A DNA stretch of 64,000 bases from Bradyrhizobium diazoefficiens. GTDB taxonomy: Bacteria; Pseudomonadota; Alphaproteobacteria; Rhizobiales; Xanthobacteraceae. Under the pieces are notes generated by a model. It was not told where the DNA came from, ran no database searches, and was given only the letters and a program-made list of their open reading frames with translations. The stretch is from assembly GCF_016616885.1 (NCBI RefSeq), contig NZ_CP067102.1, forward strand, positions 3,810,501 to 3,874,500, in the 5' to 3' direction. Positions 44,271-51,855 of the stretch are shown here, piece after piece. Numbering within the stretch: the stretch's first letter is position 1; every line of letters starts with the position of its first letter. The position numbers and the translations under genes were made by a program.

Positions 44271-45700
44271 GGGCGCGCCTCCTTGCCTGACGGCTGGTTG
44301 GATTGACTGCTGGTCTCCGTGAAGCCCTTGAGCGCGGCCTTCAGGTTGCTCTCGGCGTCGATCAGGAAATTAGCGGAAGTCACGACCGCGTCGCTTTCGG
44401 CGACCCCGTCCGTGACTTCGACGTAGCCGCCACCGCGCCGGCCAAGCTTGACCTCGCGCGGTTCGAAGCGGCCGTCGCCCTTGTCGATCAGGACCGCCTG
44501 GCGTGTGCCGCTGTCGAGGACGGCGCTTTCGGGCACCGCGAGCACCGGGTCCGGTGTGCCGGTTTCGATCTCCGCATCGACGTACATTTCCGGCCGCAGC
44601 GCCTCGTCGGGATTAGGCAGTTCGACGCGGATGCGGGCGGTGCGGGTCTGCGTCATCAGATGCGGATAGATCAGCGACACGTCACCCGTGAAGGTCCGGC
44701 CGGCCAGGCCGCGCGGCCGGATCGTCACCTTCGTTCCGACTGTGATCTGAGGCAGATCGCGCTCGGCCACGTCGATGAGCACCCAGACGAGTTGATGATC
44801 CGCGATTCGGAACAGCACGTCGCCGGGTCCCGCCCGCATGCCGTTCACGGCGTTGCGCTCGAGGATCTCGCCGTCCTGCGGTGAGAGCCACGGAATCGAA
44901 AGCGAGATCTCGCGCGTGCGTTCAAGCTCCTTGATCGCCGTTTCAGGCGTTGCCAGATTCTTCAGCCGGCGCCGGGCGCCCTTCAGATCCTTTCCAGTCG
45001 CGCCCGCGTTGATCGCGGAGAGATACTCGGCGGCGGCGCTGGAAAGCGCCGGGCTGTACACGTTCATGAGGGCTTGTCCCTTGTGGACGTGATCACCGGT
45101 CGTCACGTTCGCGACGCTCTCGACGAATCCCTCGAACCGCAGCGCGACGACAGAAACGCGCCGCTCATCCTCCTTGACGACCCCGGGGGCCCGGATGATC
45201 GATCTGATCGCTTGCCGCACCACCGGCGCGGATTTTGCGCCGGTACGCTGAATCTTGCCCGGCGAGAGCTTCACGGAGCCGTCGTCGGTGTCCTCGCCTT
45301 CGTAGACGGGGATGTAGTCCATCCCCATCGAATCCTTCTTCGGCGCCGGCGAGGTATCCGGAAGCCCCATCGGATTGCGGTAGTATTTGATCTTGCGTTC
45401 GGCCTTCGCCTCAGCCGGCTTTGCTTCGGTCGGCGCCTCCTCGGGGGCATCGAAACTGATGTCGGCGCTCGCCGGCACGCCGCGCCAGTCGCGCCCATCC
45501 GGCGTCTTCTTCGGCGCGAGCGAGTAGAACGGCCTTCCGTCCGGATCCTGAAAATAGATCGTGGCGCCGACCTCGGCGGCAGCGACTGAGGTGGTGGCGC
45601 CGGCGGGTGGATTCACGCGCAGAATCTCTCCTGCGGAAAAGGCGGCGCCGGCCGCTGCGATCATCGCAGCCGCCGCGCCCAGGGCGAGGGCGCGGTTCAT
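44267..45700 (-). CDS. cusB: Efflux RND periplasmic adaptor subunit, CusB-type with heavy-metal-binding domain
   Basis: The 477-residue membrane-fusion protein has an N-terminal hydrophobic segment (5-22). A heavy-metal-binding domain at about 105-135 carries YYRNPMGLPDTSPAPKKDSM and GMDYIPVYEG. Barrel-sandwich and alpha-hairpin regions follow (KGQALMNVYSPALSSAAAEYL), then a beta-barrel domain. A Met-containing N-terminal region is what transfers Cu(I) in CusB. It bridges CusA to an outer-membrane channel. Start and stop both overlap neighbours by four bases (ATGA), so the operon is tightly coupled. Confidence 0.93.
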   Translation of the reverse strand: MNRALALGAAAAMIAAAGAAFSAGEILRVNPPAGATTSVAAAEVGATIYFQDPDGRPFYSLAPKKTPDGRDWRGVPASADISFDAPEEAPTEAKPAEAKAERKIKYYRNPMGLPDTSPAPKKDSMGMDYIPVYEGEDTDDGSVKLSPGKIQRTGAKSAPVVRQAIRSIIRAPGVVKEDERRVSVVALRFEGFVESVANVTTGDHVHKGQALMNVYSPALSSAAAEYLSAINAGATGKDLKGARRRLKNLATPETAIKELERTREISLSIPWLSPQDGEILERNAVNGMRAGPGDVLFRIADHQLVWVLIDVAERDLPQITVGTKVTIRPRGLAGRTFTGDVSLIYPHLMTQTRTARIRVELPNPDEALRPEMYVDAEIETGTPDPVLAVPESAVLDSGTRQAVLIDKGDGRFEPREVKLGRRGGGYVEVTDGVAESDAVVTSANFLIDAESNLKAALKGFTETSSQSNQPSGKEARP

Positions 45701-46104
45701 TTCTGCGCCGTGACGACGAGCTTGCTTTCGACGGTACCGGTCTCGCCCTGCACCTTGGCACCGAGAGATAACTGCCAGCGGCCCGCCATGCTGAAATTGG
45801 CCTTGAACCGATACGTGCCGGGCTCCGTCCCCGGCAGAGGTGTCACCTTCGTGACCATCTCCTGCATACCGTCCGGTGCCATGTCGAGCCGGGAAGCGAA
45901 GATGACGGCGTCCGATACCGGCTTGCCCGTCTTCTTGTTCATCAGCTTGACGGTGACGATCTTGTCGGCGCCGGCCTGGACGGAGGGGTCCATGAGCTGG
46001 AATTCGTAGTCCTTGATGTCGGCGAAGGCGAACCTCGGCGCTCCCACCAGCGAGAGTCCGATCAGCGCGGCCGCAGCGGCACGCGCACGTATAGCGGTCT
46101 TCAT
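45697..46104 (-). CDS. FixH family secreted protein in the copper-efflux operon
   Basis: The product is 135 residues with a signal peptide (about 1-28, ending RFAFA). The mature domain reads YEFQLMDPSVQAGADKIVTVKL, DAVIFASRLDMAPDGMQEM and GRWQLSLGAKVQGE, the immunoglobulin-like FixH/YtkA fold. Met residues in RLDMAPDGMQEM are well placed for a soft metal. It may take the place of the small chaperone CusF, which is missing here. That is inference. Its stop overlaps cusB by four bases. Confidence 0.85.
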   Translation of the reverse strand: MKTAIRARAAAAALIGLSLVGAPRFAFADIKDYEFQLMDPSVQAGADKIVTVKLMNKKTGKPVSDAVIFASRLDMAPDGMQEMVTKVTPLPGTEPGTYRFKANFSMAGRWQLSLGAKVQGETGTVESKLVVTAQK

Positions 46105-46178
46105 GATTGTAGTCCTCGAAACGTCTGATCTGGCCGAAAACGGCATGCGAAAGGACGCCCGCCCTTGCGCAGCGCGCG

Positions 46179-46565
46179 TCAACGTTCCGGCGGCAGCACG
46201 CCGGTCAGACGATCGTTCGAGGTGGGTAGTCCGGCGGGTGCGCGCCCAGCCCCGTCGATCAGCAGATCGTCGGGCAGAGCGAAGGCGTTAAGCGAGACGA
46301 TGCGATCGACCAGCGCGCTGCCGCTATTGCGCGGAGGCATGGTGATGGTCAGCATGCACAGGGCAACGAAGGGACAGGATCCGCAATCCCCGGCTTTCTG
46401 GTCCTGTTGGGGACAGCACGGCATGTCGCCGGCCATCGCCTGCATCTCGCCGTCGACAGCCGCCATTTGCGACGCCGCCATCGCCGGTGCCGACAAAGGC
46501 GTCGCGACGAGCGCCGCCGCCACGGCGAGAGCAATCAGCCAGTTGAAGACCTTCCTCGGATCCAT
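46179..46565 (-). CDS. Secreted or membrane Cys/Met-rich protein heading the copper-efflux operon
   Basis: The product is 128 residues with an N-terminal hydrophobic leader (VFNWLIALAVAAALVATPLSA). A soft-ligand-rich stretch then carries QMAAVDGEMQAMAGDMPCCP and GDCGSCPFVALCM, with five cysteines and several methionines in about 40 residues, before a less ordered tail. I do not recognise a named family. Position at the head of the cusBA operon and the ligand residues suggest a copper-sensing or copper-binding periplasmic factor. Confidence 0.7.
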   Translation of the reverse strand: MDPRKVFNWLIALAVAAALVATPLSAPAMAASQMAAVDGEMQAMAGDMPCCPQQDQKAGDCGSCPFVALCMLTITMPPRNSGSALVDRIVSLNAFALPDDLLIDGAGRAPAGLPTSNDRLTGVLPPER

Positions 46566-46775
46566 GACGCCTTTTCCCACGGCAAGAGCGACCGTGCAAA
46601 TCGTTTGATGATCACGATCGCGCCAGATTCTCCGGTGTGGATGGCCTTTTGGGCCCATCGCCGACATCGAGCGACCCGGCCTCAACGTCGTCTTCGCGCA
46701 TGACGGGCGCGACAATTCCAGAAGGACACGCCGGTACTCAAGGCTGCGTAGCGCGAGCGGAGCCAAAACGAAAAA

Positions 46776-48629
46776 TCAAGCAGGGAGGAGTGAAGCCTGA
46801 TCCTGCCTTGACCGCCATGCTGCAACCAGGCTTTCCAACTCGCGGCGAACGTCGCCCACCACGCTTGCCCAGTCGCCTCGCTTGGGCTGCCTGAACAGCC
46901 GCATCGATTGATACCATGGACTGTCGCTGCGATTGAGCAGCCAGCGCCAATCCGGGTTGAAGGGCACCATCGTCCAGACCGGAGTGCCGAGCGCGCCGGC
47001 GAGGTGAACGACGCTGGTGTCGACGGAGATGACCAGATCGAGGCAGGACATCAGCGCCGCTGTCTCGCTGAAATCCGTCAGTTGCTCCGTCAGATCGACG
47101 ATGTCTGAGCGCGCGTTCAGGAACGCCCGGTCTTGATCCCGGACGCCTTTTTGCAAGGAGACGAACTGGACGTCGCAACCGAGCAGCGGCGCAAGCGTGC
47201 GCAGGGACATCGATCGATTGTGATCGTTCTTGTGATCCGGATTGCCTGACCAGACAAGACCGACGCGGAAGCGATTGTGAGGACCAAGCCCGCCTTCAAG
47301 TCGGTCTTGCCACGCCTTCATGCGCGCCGCGGGGGGCGCAGGGATGTATCCTTGCGCGAACGGGATCGTATCGAGCCGTGTCCCGAACGCCAATGGCAGC
47401 GTTCCCAATGGGCAGTGCAGGTCGAATGCCGGCGGAGACGATCGGCCGACACACTCTGCGACCCCGGTGATGCCGCCCAGAAGCTGCTGGATCGGCGGTT
47501 CGACCTCCAGGATGACCTTGGCTCCGAGCGCGGCCACCATCGGCACATAGCGGGCGAACTGAATCGCATCGCCTAGTCCCTCGTCGGAGTGCAGCAAGAT
47601 GGTCTTGCCTTCGAGCGGCTGGTCACCGCGCCAAAGGGCTTGCGAAAAGCCGCGATCGACCAGACCGACAGACGGAAGCTGCCAGCGCGCTTCGCGCGCG
47701 CGCCAGCCGCGCTCGAAGTCGCCGGTCAGAAGTTGAAGCGTCGCCAGATAGAACAGCGTCTGCGCATCGTTGGGAGCGGCCGCCAGCGATCTCTGCAGGG
47801 TCGCGAACGCCTCATCCAGCAATTGCAGATGCAGCAAGACCACGGCCTTGTTGTTGAGCACGGCATGAAAATCCGGTCGAAGGGCGAGCGCCCGATCGAA
47901 GCAGGCAAAGGCCTGCTCCAGTCGGTCAAACCGCCAATGCAGCAGGCCGAGGTTGTTGTGCGTCTCTGCGAGGCTCGGATCCAGCGCAATGGACTTTTCG
48001 TAGTCGGCCTCCGCATCGTCGAAGCGGCTCACCGCCGAGAGGCACACGGCGCGCATTTGATACAGGGCTGCGGAATTTGAGTTCAGCTTCTCGGCGGCGT
48101 CGAAGCACTTTACCGCTTCCGCGTGCCGGCCGAGTTCGAGCAGCAGCATGCCGCAATTGTGCGCGGCCTCCCAATATCGCGGATTGAGCTTCAAGGCCTG
48201 CTGCAAATGCAGCACAGCCTCGTCCTTGCGCCCGAGTTGCCAGAGCAGATTGCCGAGATGATTCCAGAGGCCCGCATCATCAGGTCTAAGGCTCAGGGCC
48301 TGGCTGTAGTGTTGCCGTGCGTCCTCGAGCCGGCCCTGCCGCTCCAGCACCGTGGCGAGGCTCAGGAGATATTCGGCCTTCGGGGCTTGGCGGACCGCGC
48401 GCCCGATCCATTCCACGGCCGCGTCAGGCTGCTGCGCGTGAAAACAAAGCACGCCCAGCAAATGGAGGGCATCCGGGTGCTGCTCGTCCAGCGTCAGCGC
48501 TTGCTGGCAACACAGCTCGGCCTCGGCAAGTCGTCCCGATTGAAGATGCGTGAAGCCCGCCTGACAAAGCGCCGCCGGCGTGACTTGTCCGGATTGTTTG
48601 GCCGCGATCCGGCGCTCTCTGCGATTCAT
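46776..48629 (-). CDS. TPR-repeat protein with C-terminal glycosyltransferase-like domain
   Basis: The product is 617 residues. Residues about 20-300 are roughly nine tetratricopeptide repeats (for example AEAELCCQQALTLDEQHPDA, DAGLWNHLGNLLWQLGRKDE). Residues about 335-600 form a domain like GT9/SPINDLY-type glycosyltransferases, with HSDEGLGDAIQFARYVPMV, VGLVWSGNPDHKNDHNRS and LVISVDTSVVHLAGALGTPVW. Such fusions are common in Bradyrhizobium and may modify protein or polysaccharide. It is monocistronic and ends 46 bases before... the next gene's control region begins upstream on the other side, and its start ATG at 48629 lies 186 bases from the rpmG terminator. Confidence 0.85.
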   Translation of the reverse strand: MNRRERRIAAKQSGQVTPAALCQAGFTHLQSGRLAEAELCCQQALTLDEQHPDALHLLGVLCFHAQQPDAAVEWIGRAVRQAPKAEYLLSLATVLERQGRLEDARQHYSQALSLRPDDAGLWNHLGNLLWQLGRKDEAVLHLQQALKLNPRYWEAAHNCGMLLLELGRHAEAVKCFDAAEKLNSNSAALYQMRAVCLSAVSRFDDAEADYEKSIALDPSLAETHNNLGLLHWRFDRLEQAFACFDRALALRPDFHAVLNNKAVVLLHLQLLDEAFATLQRSLAAAPNDAQTLFYLATLQLLTGDFERGWRAREARWQLPSVGLVDRGFSQALWRGDQPLEGKTILLHSDEGLGDAIQFARYVPMVAALGAKVILEVEPPIQQLLGGITGVAECVGRSSPPAFDLHCPLGTLPLAFGTRLDTIPFAQGYIPAPPAARMKAWQDRLEGGLGPHNRFRVGLVWSGNPDHKNDHNRSMSLRTLAPLLGCDVQFVSLQKGVRDQDRAFLNARSDIVDLTEQLTDFSETAALMSCLDLVISVDTSVVHLAGALGTPVWTMVPFNPDWRWLLNRSDSPWYQSMRLFRQPKRGDWASVVGDVRRELESLVAAWRSRQDQASLLPA

Positions 48630-48815
48630 GAACGGCTGGAAATTGTCGCGCTCCGGGCTGATGACTTGGAGCGGTGGAAGTCGTTGCAGCCTCGCAAGGC
48701 AGCGAGGCTACTCCTTCTAACCATGCCAGGATTTCGCGAGGCTGGCGGCGCGTCGCCAATCGCCGCGGGTCACCCCGCTCTCGTGCCCCGGACGAGACGG
48801 GCACCACAAAATAGA

Positions 48816-48837
48816 ACGGGGCCCGAAAGGGCCCCGT
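48816..48837 (-). terminator. Terminator of rpmG
   Basis: ACGGGGCCC, a GAAA loop and GGGCCCCGT form a perfect nine-base hairpin with a stable tetraloop. On the reverse strand it is followed by TCTATTTTG. It lies 25 bases after the rpmG stop. Confidence 0.85.
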
Positions 48838-48862
48838 AAAACGCTTTAACGCTTCGCCGATC

Positions 48863-49030
48863 TTACTTAATCTTGGCTTCCTTGAATTCGACGTGCTTGC
48901 GCGCGACCGGATCGTACTTCTTCTTGACCAGCTTGTCGGTCATGGTGCGCGAATTCTTCTTGGCGACGTAGTAGAAGCCGGTGTCAGCCGAGGACACGAG
49001 CTTGACCTTGATGGTGACCGCTTTGGCCAT
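48863..49030 (-). CDS. rpmG: 50S ribosomal protein L33
   Basis: The 55-residue protein begins [18 protein letters not shown] and contains [16 protein letters not shown] and [17 protein letters not shown], the complete L33 sequence of the cysteine-free (zinc-independent) type. TGAGGTTCAGAAC gives a good ribosome binding site. It is a component of the large ribosomal subunit near the E site. In relatives I recall rpmG lying close to pleD; here about 11 kb separates them. Confidence 0.97.
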   Translation of the reverse strand: MAKAVTIKVKLVSSADTGFYYVAKKNSRTMTDKLVKKKYDPVARKHVEFKEAKIK

Positions 49031-49154
49031 GTTCTGAACCTCAGAATATTGGGGAATCTGGAGCCGGCCAAACGGCCCGCGTTGGCCGGCAACCTAGCCA
49101 GAAACCGCCTGATGTCAAGGTTTTAGCGGCCCAAAACCACTCAAATCGGCCCGA

Positions 49155-50480
49155 TCAGGCCTCGAAGAACCGGTTTTTCGGCCGGGGGAGGCCCAGATTC
49201 TCCCTCAAAGTAGCGCCTTCGTACTCTTTCCGGAAAATCCCGCGCCGCTGCAGCTCCGGGACGACCTTGTCGACGAAATCGTCGAGGCCTGCCGGCAGGA
49301 ATGGGAACATGATGTTGAAGCCGTCGGAGCCGCGCCCGACCAGCCATTCCTCCATCTGGTCGGCGATGGTTTTCGCGGTGCCGACGAAGGACAGGCCGCC
49401 ATAGCCGCCGACGCGCTGGGCGAGCTGGCGCACGGTGAGCTTGTCGCGCTTGGCGAGGTCGACCATGCGCTGGCGGCCGCTCTTGCTGGCGTTGGTCTCC
49501 GGGATATCAGGCAATTGCTCATCCGGATCGAAGCCGGAGGCATCGGTGCCGAGGATGACCGAGAGCGAGGCGATGGCGCTGTCGTAATGCACGCGGCTGT
49601 CGAGCAGAGCGCGCTTCTCCTTGGCCTCATCGACGCTGTCGCCGACCACGACGAAGGCGCCGGGCAGGATTTTCAGGTGCTCGGGATCGCGGCCGATCTT
49701 TTCCATGCGGCCCTTGATGTCGGCATAGAGCTTTTGCCCGTCGGCGAGGCTGCCGCCGCCGGTGAACACGGCTTCCGCGGTTTCGGCCGCGAGCTGCTTG
49801 CCGTCTTCCGATGCGCCGGCCTGCACGATCACCGGCCAGCCCTGCACGGGGCGGGCGATGTTGAGGGGGCCGCGCACCTTCAGATATTTGCCGTTGTGGT
49901 CGAGCACATGCATTTTCGAGGGATCGAAGAAAAGGCCGCTGTCGACGTCGCGCACGAAGGCGTCATCGGCGAAGGAGTCCCACAAGCCCGTGACGACGTC
50001 GTAGAATTCGCGGGCGCGCTTGTAGCGCTCGGCATGCTCCATGTGATCGTCGAGGCCGAAATTCAGCGCGGCATCCGGGTTCGAGGTGGTGACGATGTTC
50101 CAGCCCGCCCGCCCGCCGCTGAGATGGTCGAGCGAGGCGAAGCGGCGCGCCACATGATAGGGCTCGTCGAAGGTGGTCGATCCCGTGGCGATCAGGCCGA
50201 TGCGCTCGGTGACGGCCGAGAGCGCCGACAGCAGCGTGAACGGCTCGAACGAGGTCACGGTGTGGCTGCGCTTGAGCGCGTTGACCGGCATGTTCAGCAC
50301 GGCCAGATGATCGGCCATGAAGAAGGCGTCGAACTTGCCGGCCTCGAGCTTCCTGATCAGCTGCTTGATGTGGCCAAAGTTGAAATTGGCGTCGGGCCAG
50401 GCCCCGGGATAGCGCCAGGCGCCGGTGTGGATGCTGACCGGGCGCATGAACGCGCCAAGCTTGAGTTGCCGTTGTGCCAT
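49155..50480 (-). CDS. LLM class flavin-dependent monooxygenase (NtaA/SnaA/SoxA family)
   Basis: The 441-residue bacterial-luciferase-like TIM barrel uses reduced FMN and oxygen. FMRPVSIHTGAWRYPGAWPDANFNFGHI is the opening typical of the nitrilotriacetate/DBT-sulfone monooxygenase group. GRAGWNIVTTSNPDAALNFG and RPVQGWPVIVQAGASEDGKQLAAE supply flavin-binding residues. The substrate is unknown, and the group handles organosulfur and aminopolycarboxylate compounds. No flavin reductase gene is adjacent. The start at 50480 follows a TTG-ATG region. An alternative TTG lies nine bases upstream. Confidence 0.9.
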   Translation of the reverse strand: MAQRQLKLGAFMRPVSIHTGAWRYPGAWPDANFNFGHIKQLIRKLEAGKFDAFFMADHLAVLNMPVNALKRSHTVTSFEPFTLLSALSAVTERIGLIATGSTTFDEPYHVARRFASLDHLSGGRAGWNIVTTSNPDAALNFGLDDHMEHAERYKRAREFYDVVTGLWDSFADDAFVRDVDSGLFFDPSKMHVLDHNGKYLKVRGPLNIARPVQGWPVIVQAGASEDGKQLAAETAEAVFTGGGSLADGQKLYADIKGRMEKIGRDPEHLKILPGAFVVVGDSVDEAKEKRALLDSRVHYDSAIASLSVILGTDASGFDPDEQLPDIPETNASKSGRQRMVDLAKRDKLTVRQLAQRVGGYGGLSFVGTAKTIADQMEEWLVGRGSDGFNIMFPFLPAGLDDFVDKVVPELQRRGIFRKEYEGATLRENLGLPRPKNRFFEA

Positions 50481-50600
50481 CGCGCCCAAAATCCCGTTCT
50501 GGTGTCGTTGGGGGAAGACATAGGCACGCCGGGGAACTCCGCCATTGGGGCAGACGGGAAGATTCTTTTGTTTTTCGGTGCCCGCTCAGCACAATCTCGT

Positions 50601-50634
50601 CATTCCGGGGCGCGCGTCGCGCGAGCCCGGAATG
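50601..50634. repeat. Palindromic repeat, family D
   Basis: CATTCCGGG and CCCGGAATG enclose a CGCGCGTCGCGCG core, giving a single hairpin directly before the 3' end of the NUDIX gene. It could double as a terminator, but it also resembles a dispersed repeat type I recall from this genus. Confidence 0.5.
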
Positions 50635-50639
50635 TCGCC

Positions 50640-51389
50640 TTAGCTCAAAATATCCTTCTGCATCTTGCCGCCGTAGAAATGGAAGAACGGCACTGGCGCG
50701 TCGTGGCGCAGCGGGCCGGTGGCAAGGCGGGTGTGGAGCTCGTTGAGCACATTCCGTGTCATGGGATGCAGATCGGCGAGCGGTTTTGAACCGAGCTCGA
50801 CCCAGACCAGCTCGACCAGCTCCGCATCCGCATGGATCACGCCCTCGACATGGTGGGTGATCGCGGACGCATCCGCCGTGAAGAAGCGCGTATCGAAGCG
50901 CTTGACGCGGCCGGGCGGCGTGATCGCGCGGGCGATGAGGTACAGGCTGGAGGGATCGGGCAGGAGGCCTGCGTCCGCGAATGGCTTCCAGGGGCCTTCG
51001 AGCCTGGCCTTGCCCTCGCTCTTGCGCCCGAGGCAAAGACCGGTCTCCTCGCAGGCCTCGCGGATCGCGGCAATCGCCAGCGATTTTGCGCGCGAGGTCG
51101 GCGTCTTCGGGCTGCCCTTGGCGAGATTAGCTTCTAGCTCAGTCGTGATGGGGGCCGCGACCGGCACGCGATAATCGTCCTTGTCGACGCGGCCGCCGGG
51201 GAAGACGAACTTGCCGGGCATGAACACCACCTTGTCGTGGCGCTTGCCGACCAGGACCTTTGGAACGGCGCCGCTGCGATCGACCAGGATCAGTGTGGCT
51301 GCATCCCGGGGACGGAAGTAGGGATGGTGATCGGCTTCCTTCTCCTCGTGCACCTTGGCTTTCTCAGCCGTCTGCGCCGTATCCGTCAT
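50640..51389 (-). CDS. NUDIX hydrolase
   Basis: The product is 249 residues. The Nudix signature GX5EX7REUXEEXGU is seen in stretched form as PGGRVDKDDY and then IAAIREACEETGLCLG near residue 110, with an insert between the Gly-rich start and the REACEE helix. It probably hydrolyses a nucleoside diphosphate derivative. The ATG at 51389 follows GGTGAGGAT. It is the last gene of the topA-rnr-DUF983-NUDIX run, all on the reverse strand. Confidence 0.88.
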   Translation of the reverse strand: MTDTAQTAEKAKVHEEKEADHHPYFRPRDAATLILVDRSGAVPKVLVGKRHDKVVFMPGKFVFPGGRVDKDDYRVPVAAPITTELEANLAKGSPKTPTSRAKSLAIAAIREACEETGLCLGRKSEGKARLEGPWKPFADAGLLPDPSSLYLIARAITPPGRVKRFDTRFFTADASAITHHVEGVIHADAELVELVWVELGSKPLADLHPMTRNVLNELHTRLATGPLRHDAPVPFFHFYGGKMQKDILS

Positions 51390-51421
51390 ATCCTCACCCA
51401 AGCTGTTCTTGCTTATTTTGC

Positions 51422-51853
51422 TTATACAGGCGGAATACCATCCGGCGGGTTCTCGTCAAACCCGTGCATGCGCAGAGCCCATTGCAGGCCGACCACAGCT
51501 CCCTTGACCGGCTGCAACAGCCCGAGCGAGGCGAAGAAGGTGAAGGGCAGGTAGGTGGCAAAGCTGAACCAGACTGGCGTGGTGTAGTTGGTTTCGATCC
51601 AGAGGATCGTGGGCACCACGATGTGGCCGACGATGACGATCACGAGATAGGCAGGCAGATCGTCGGCGCGATGCGGCGTGAAATCGAGGCCGCATTTTGC
51701 GCAATTGTCCGCCGTCTTCAGGAAGGCGCGGAACAGTTTTCCCTGGCCGCAGCGCGGGCAGCGGCCGCGAAAGCCGCGCTTCATTGCCGCCCAGACATCG
51801 CGCTTCTCGACGAGGCCGGTCTCGCGTGTCCAGATTTTTGGGGCTGTGCTCAT
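51422..51853 (-). CDS. DUF983 family membrane protein
   Basis: The product is 143 residues. GFRGRCPRCGQGKLFRAFLK and NCAKCGLDFTPHRADDLPAYLVI form a four-Cys zinc-ribbon. Two hydrophobic helices follow (about 72-90 and 96-118). This is the DUF983 signature. Function is unknown. It begins two bases after the rnr stop (TGACCATG), so it is translationally coupled to rnr, an arrangement I recall as conserved in this order. Confidence 0.88.
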   Translation of the reverse strand: MSTAPKIWTRETGLVEKRDVWAAMKRGFRGRCPRCGQGKLFRAFLKTADNCAKCGLDFTPHRADDLPAYLVIVIVGHIVVPTILWIETNYTTPVWFSFATYLPFTFFASLGLLQPVKGAVVGLQWALRMHGFDENPPDGIPPV

Positions 51854-51855
51854 GG

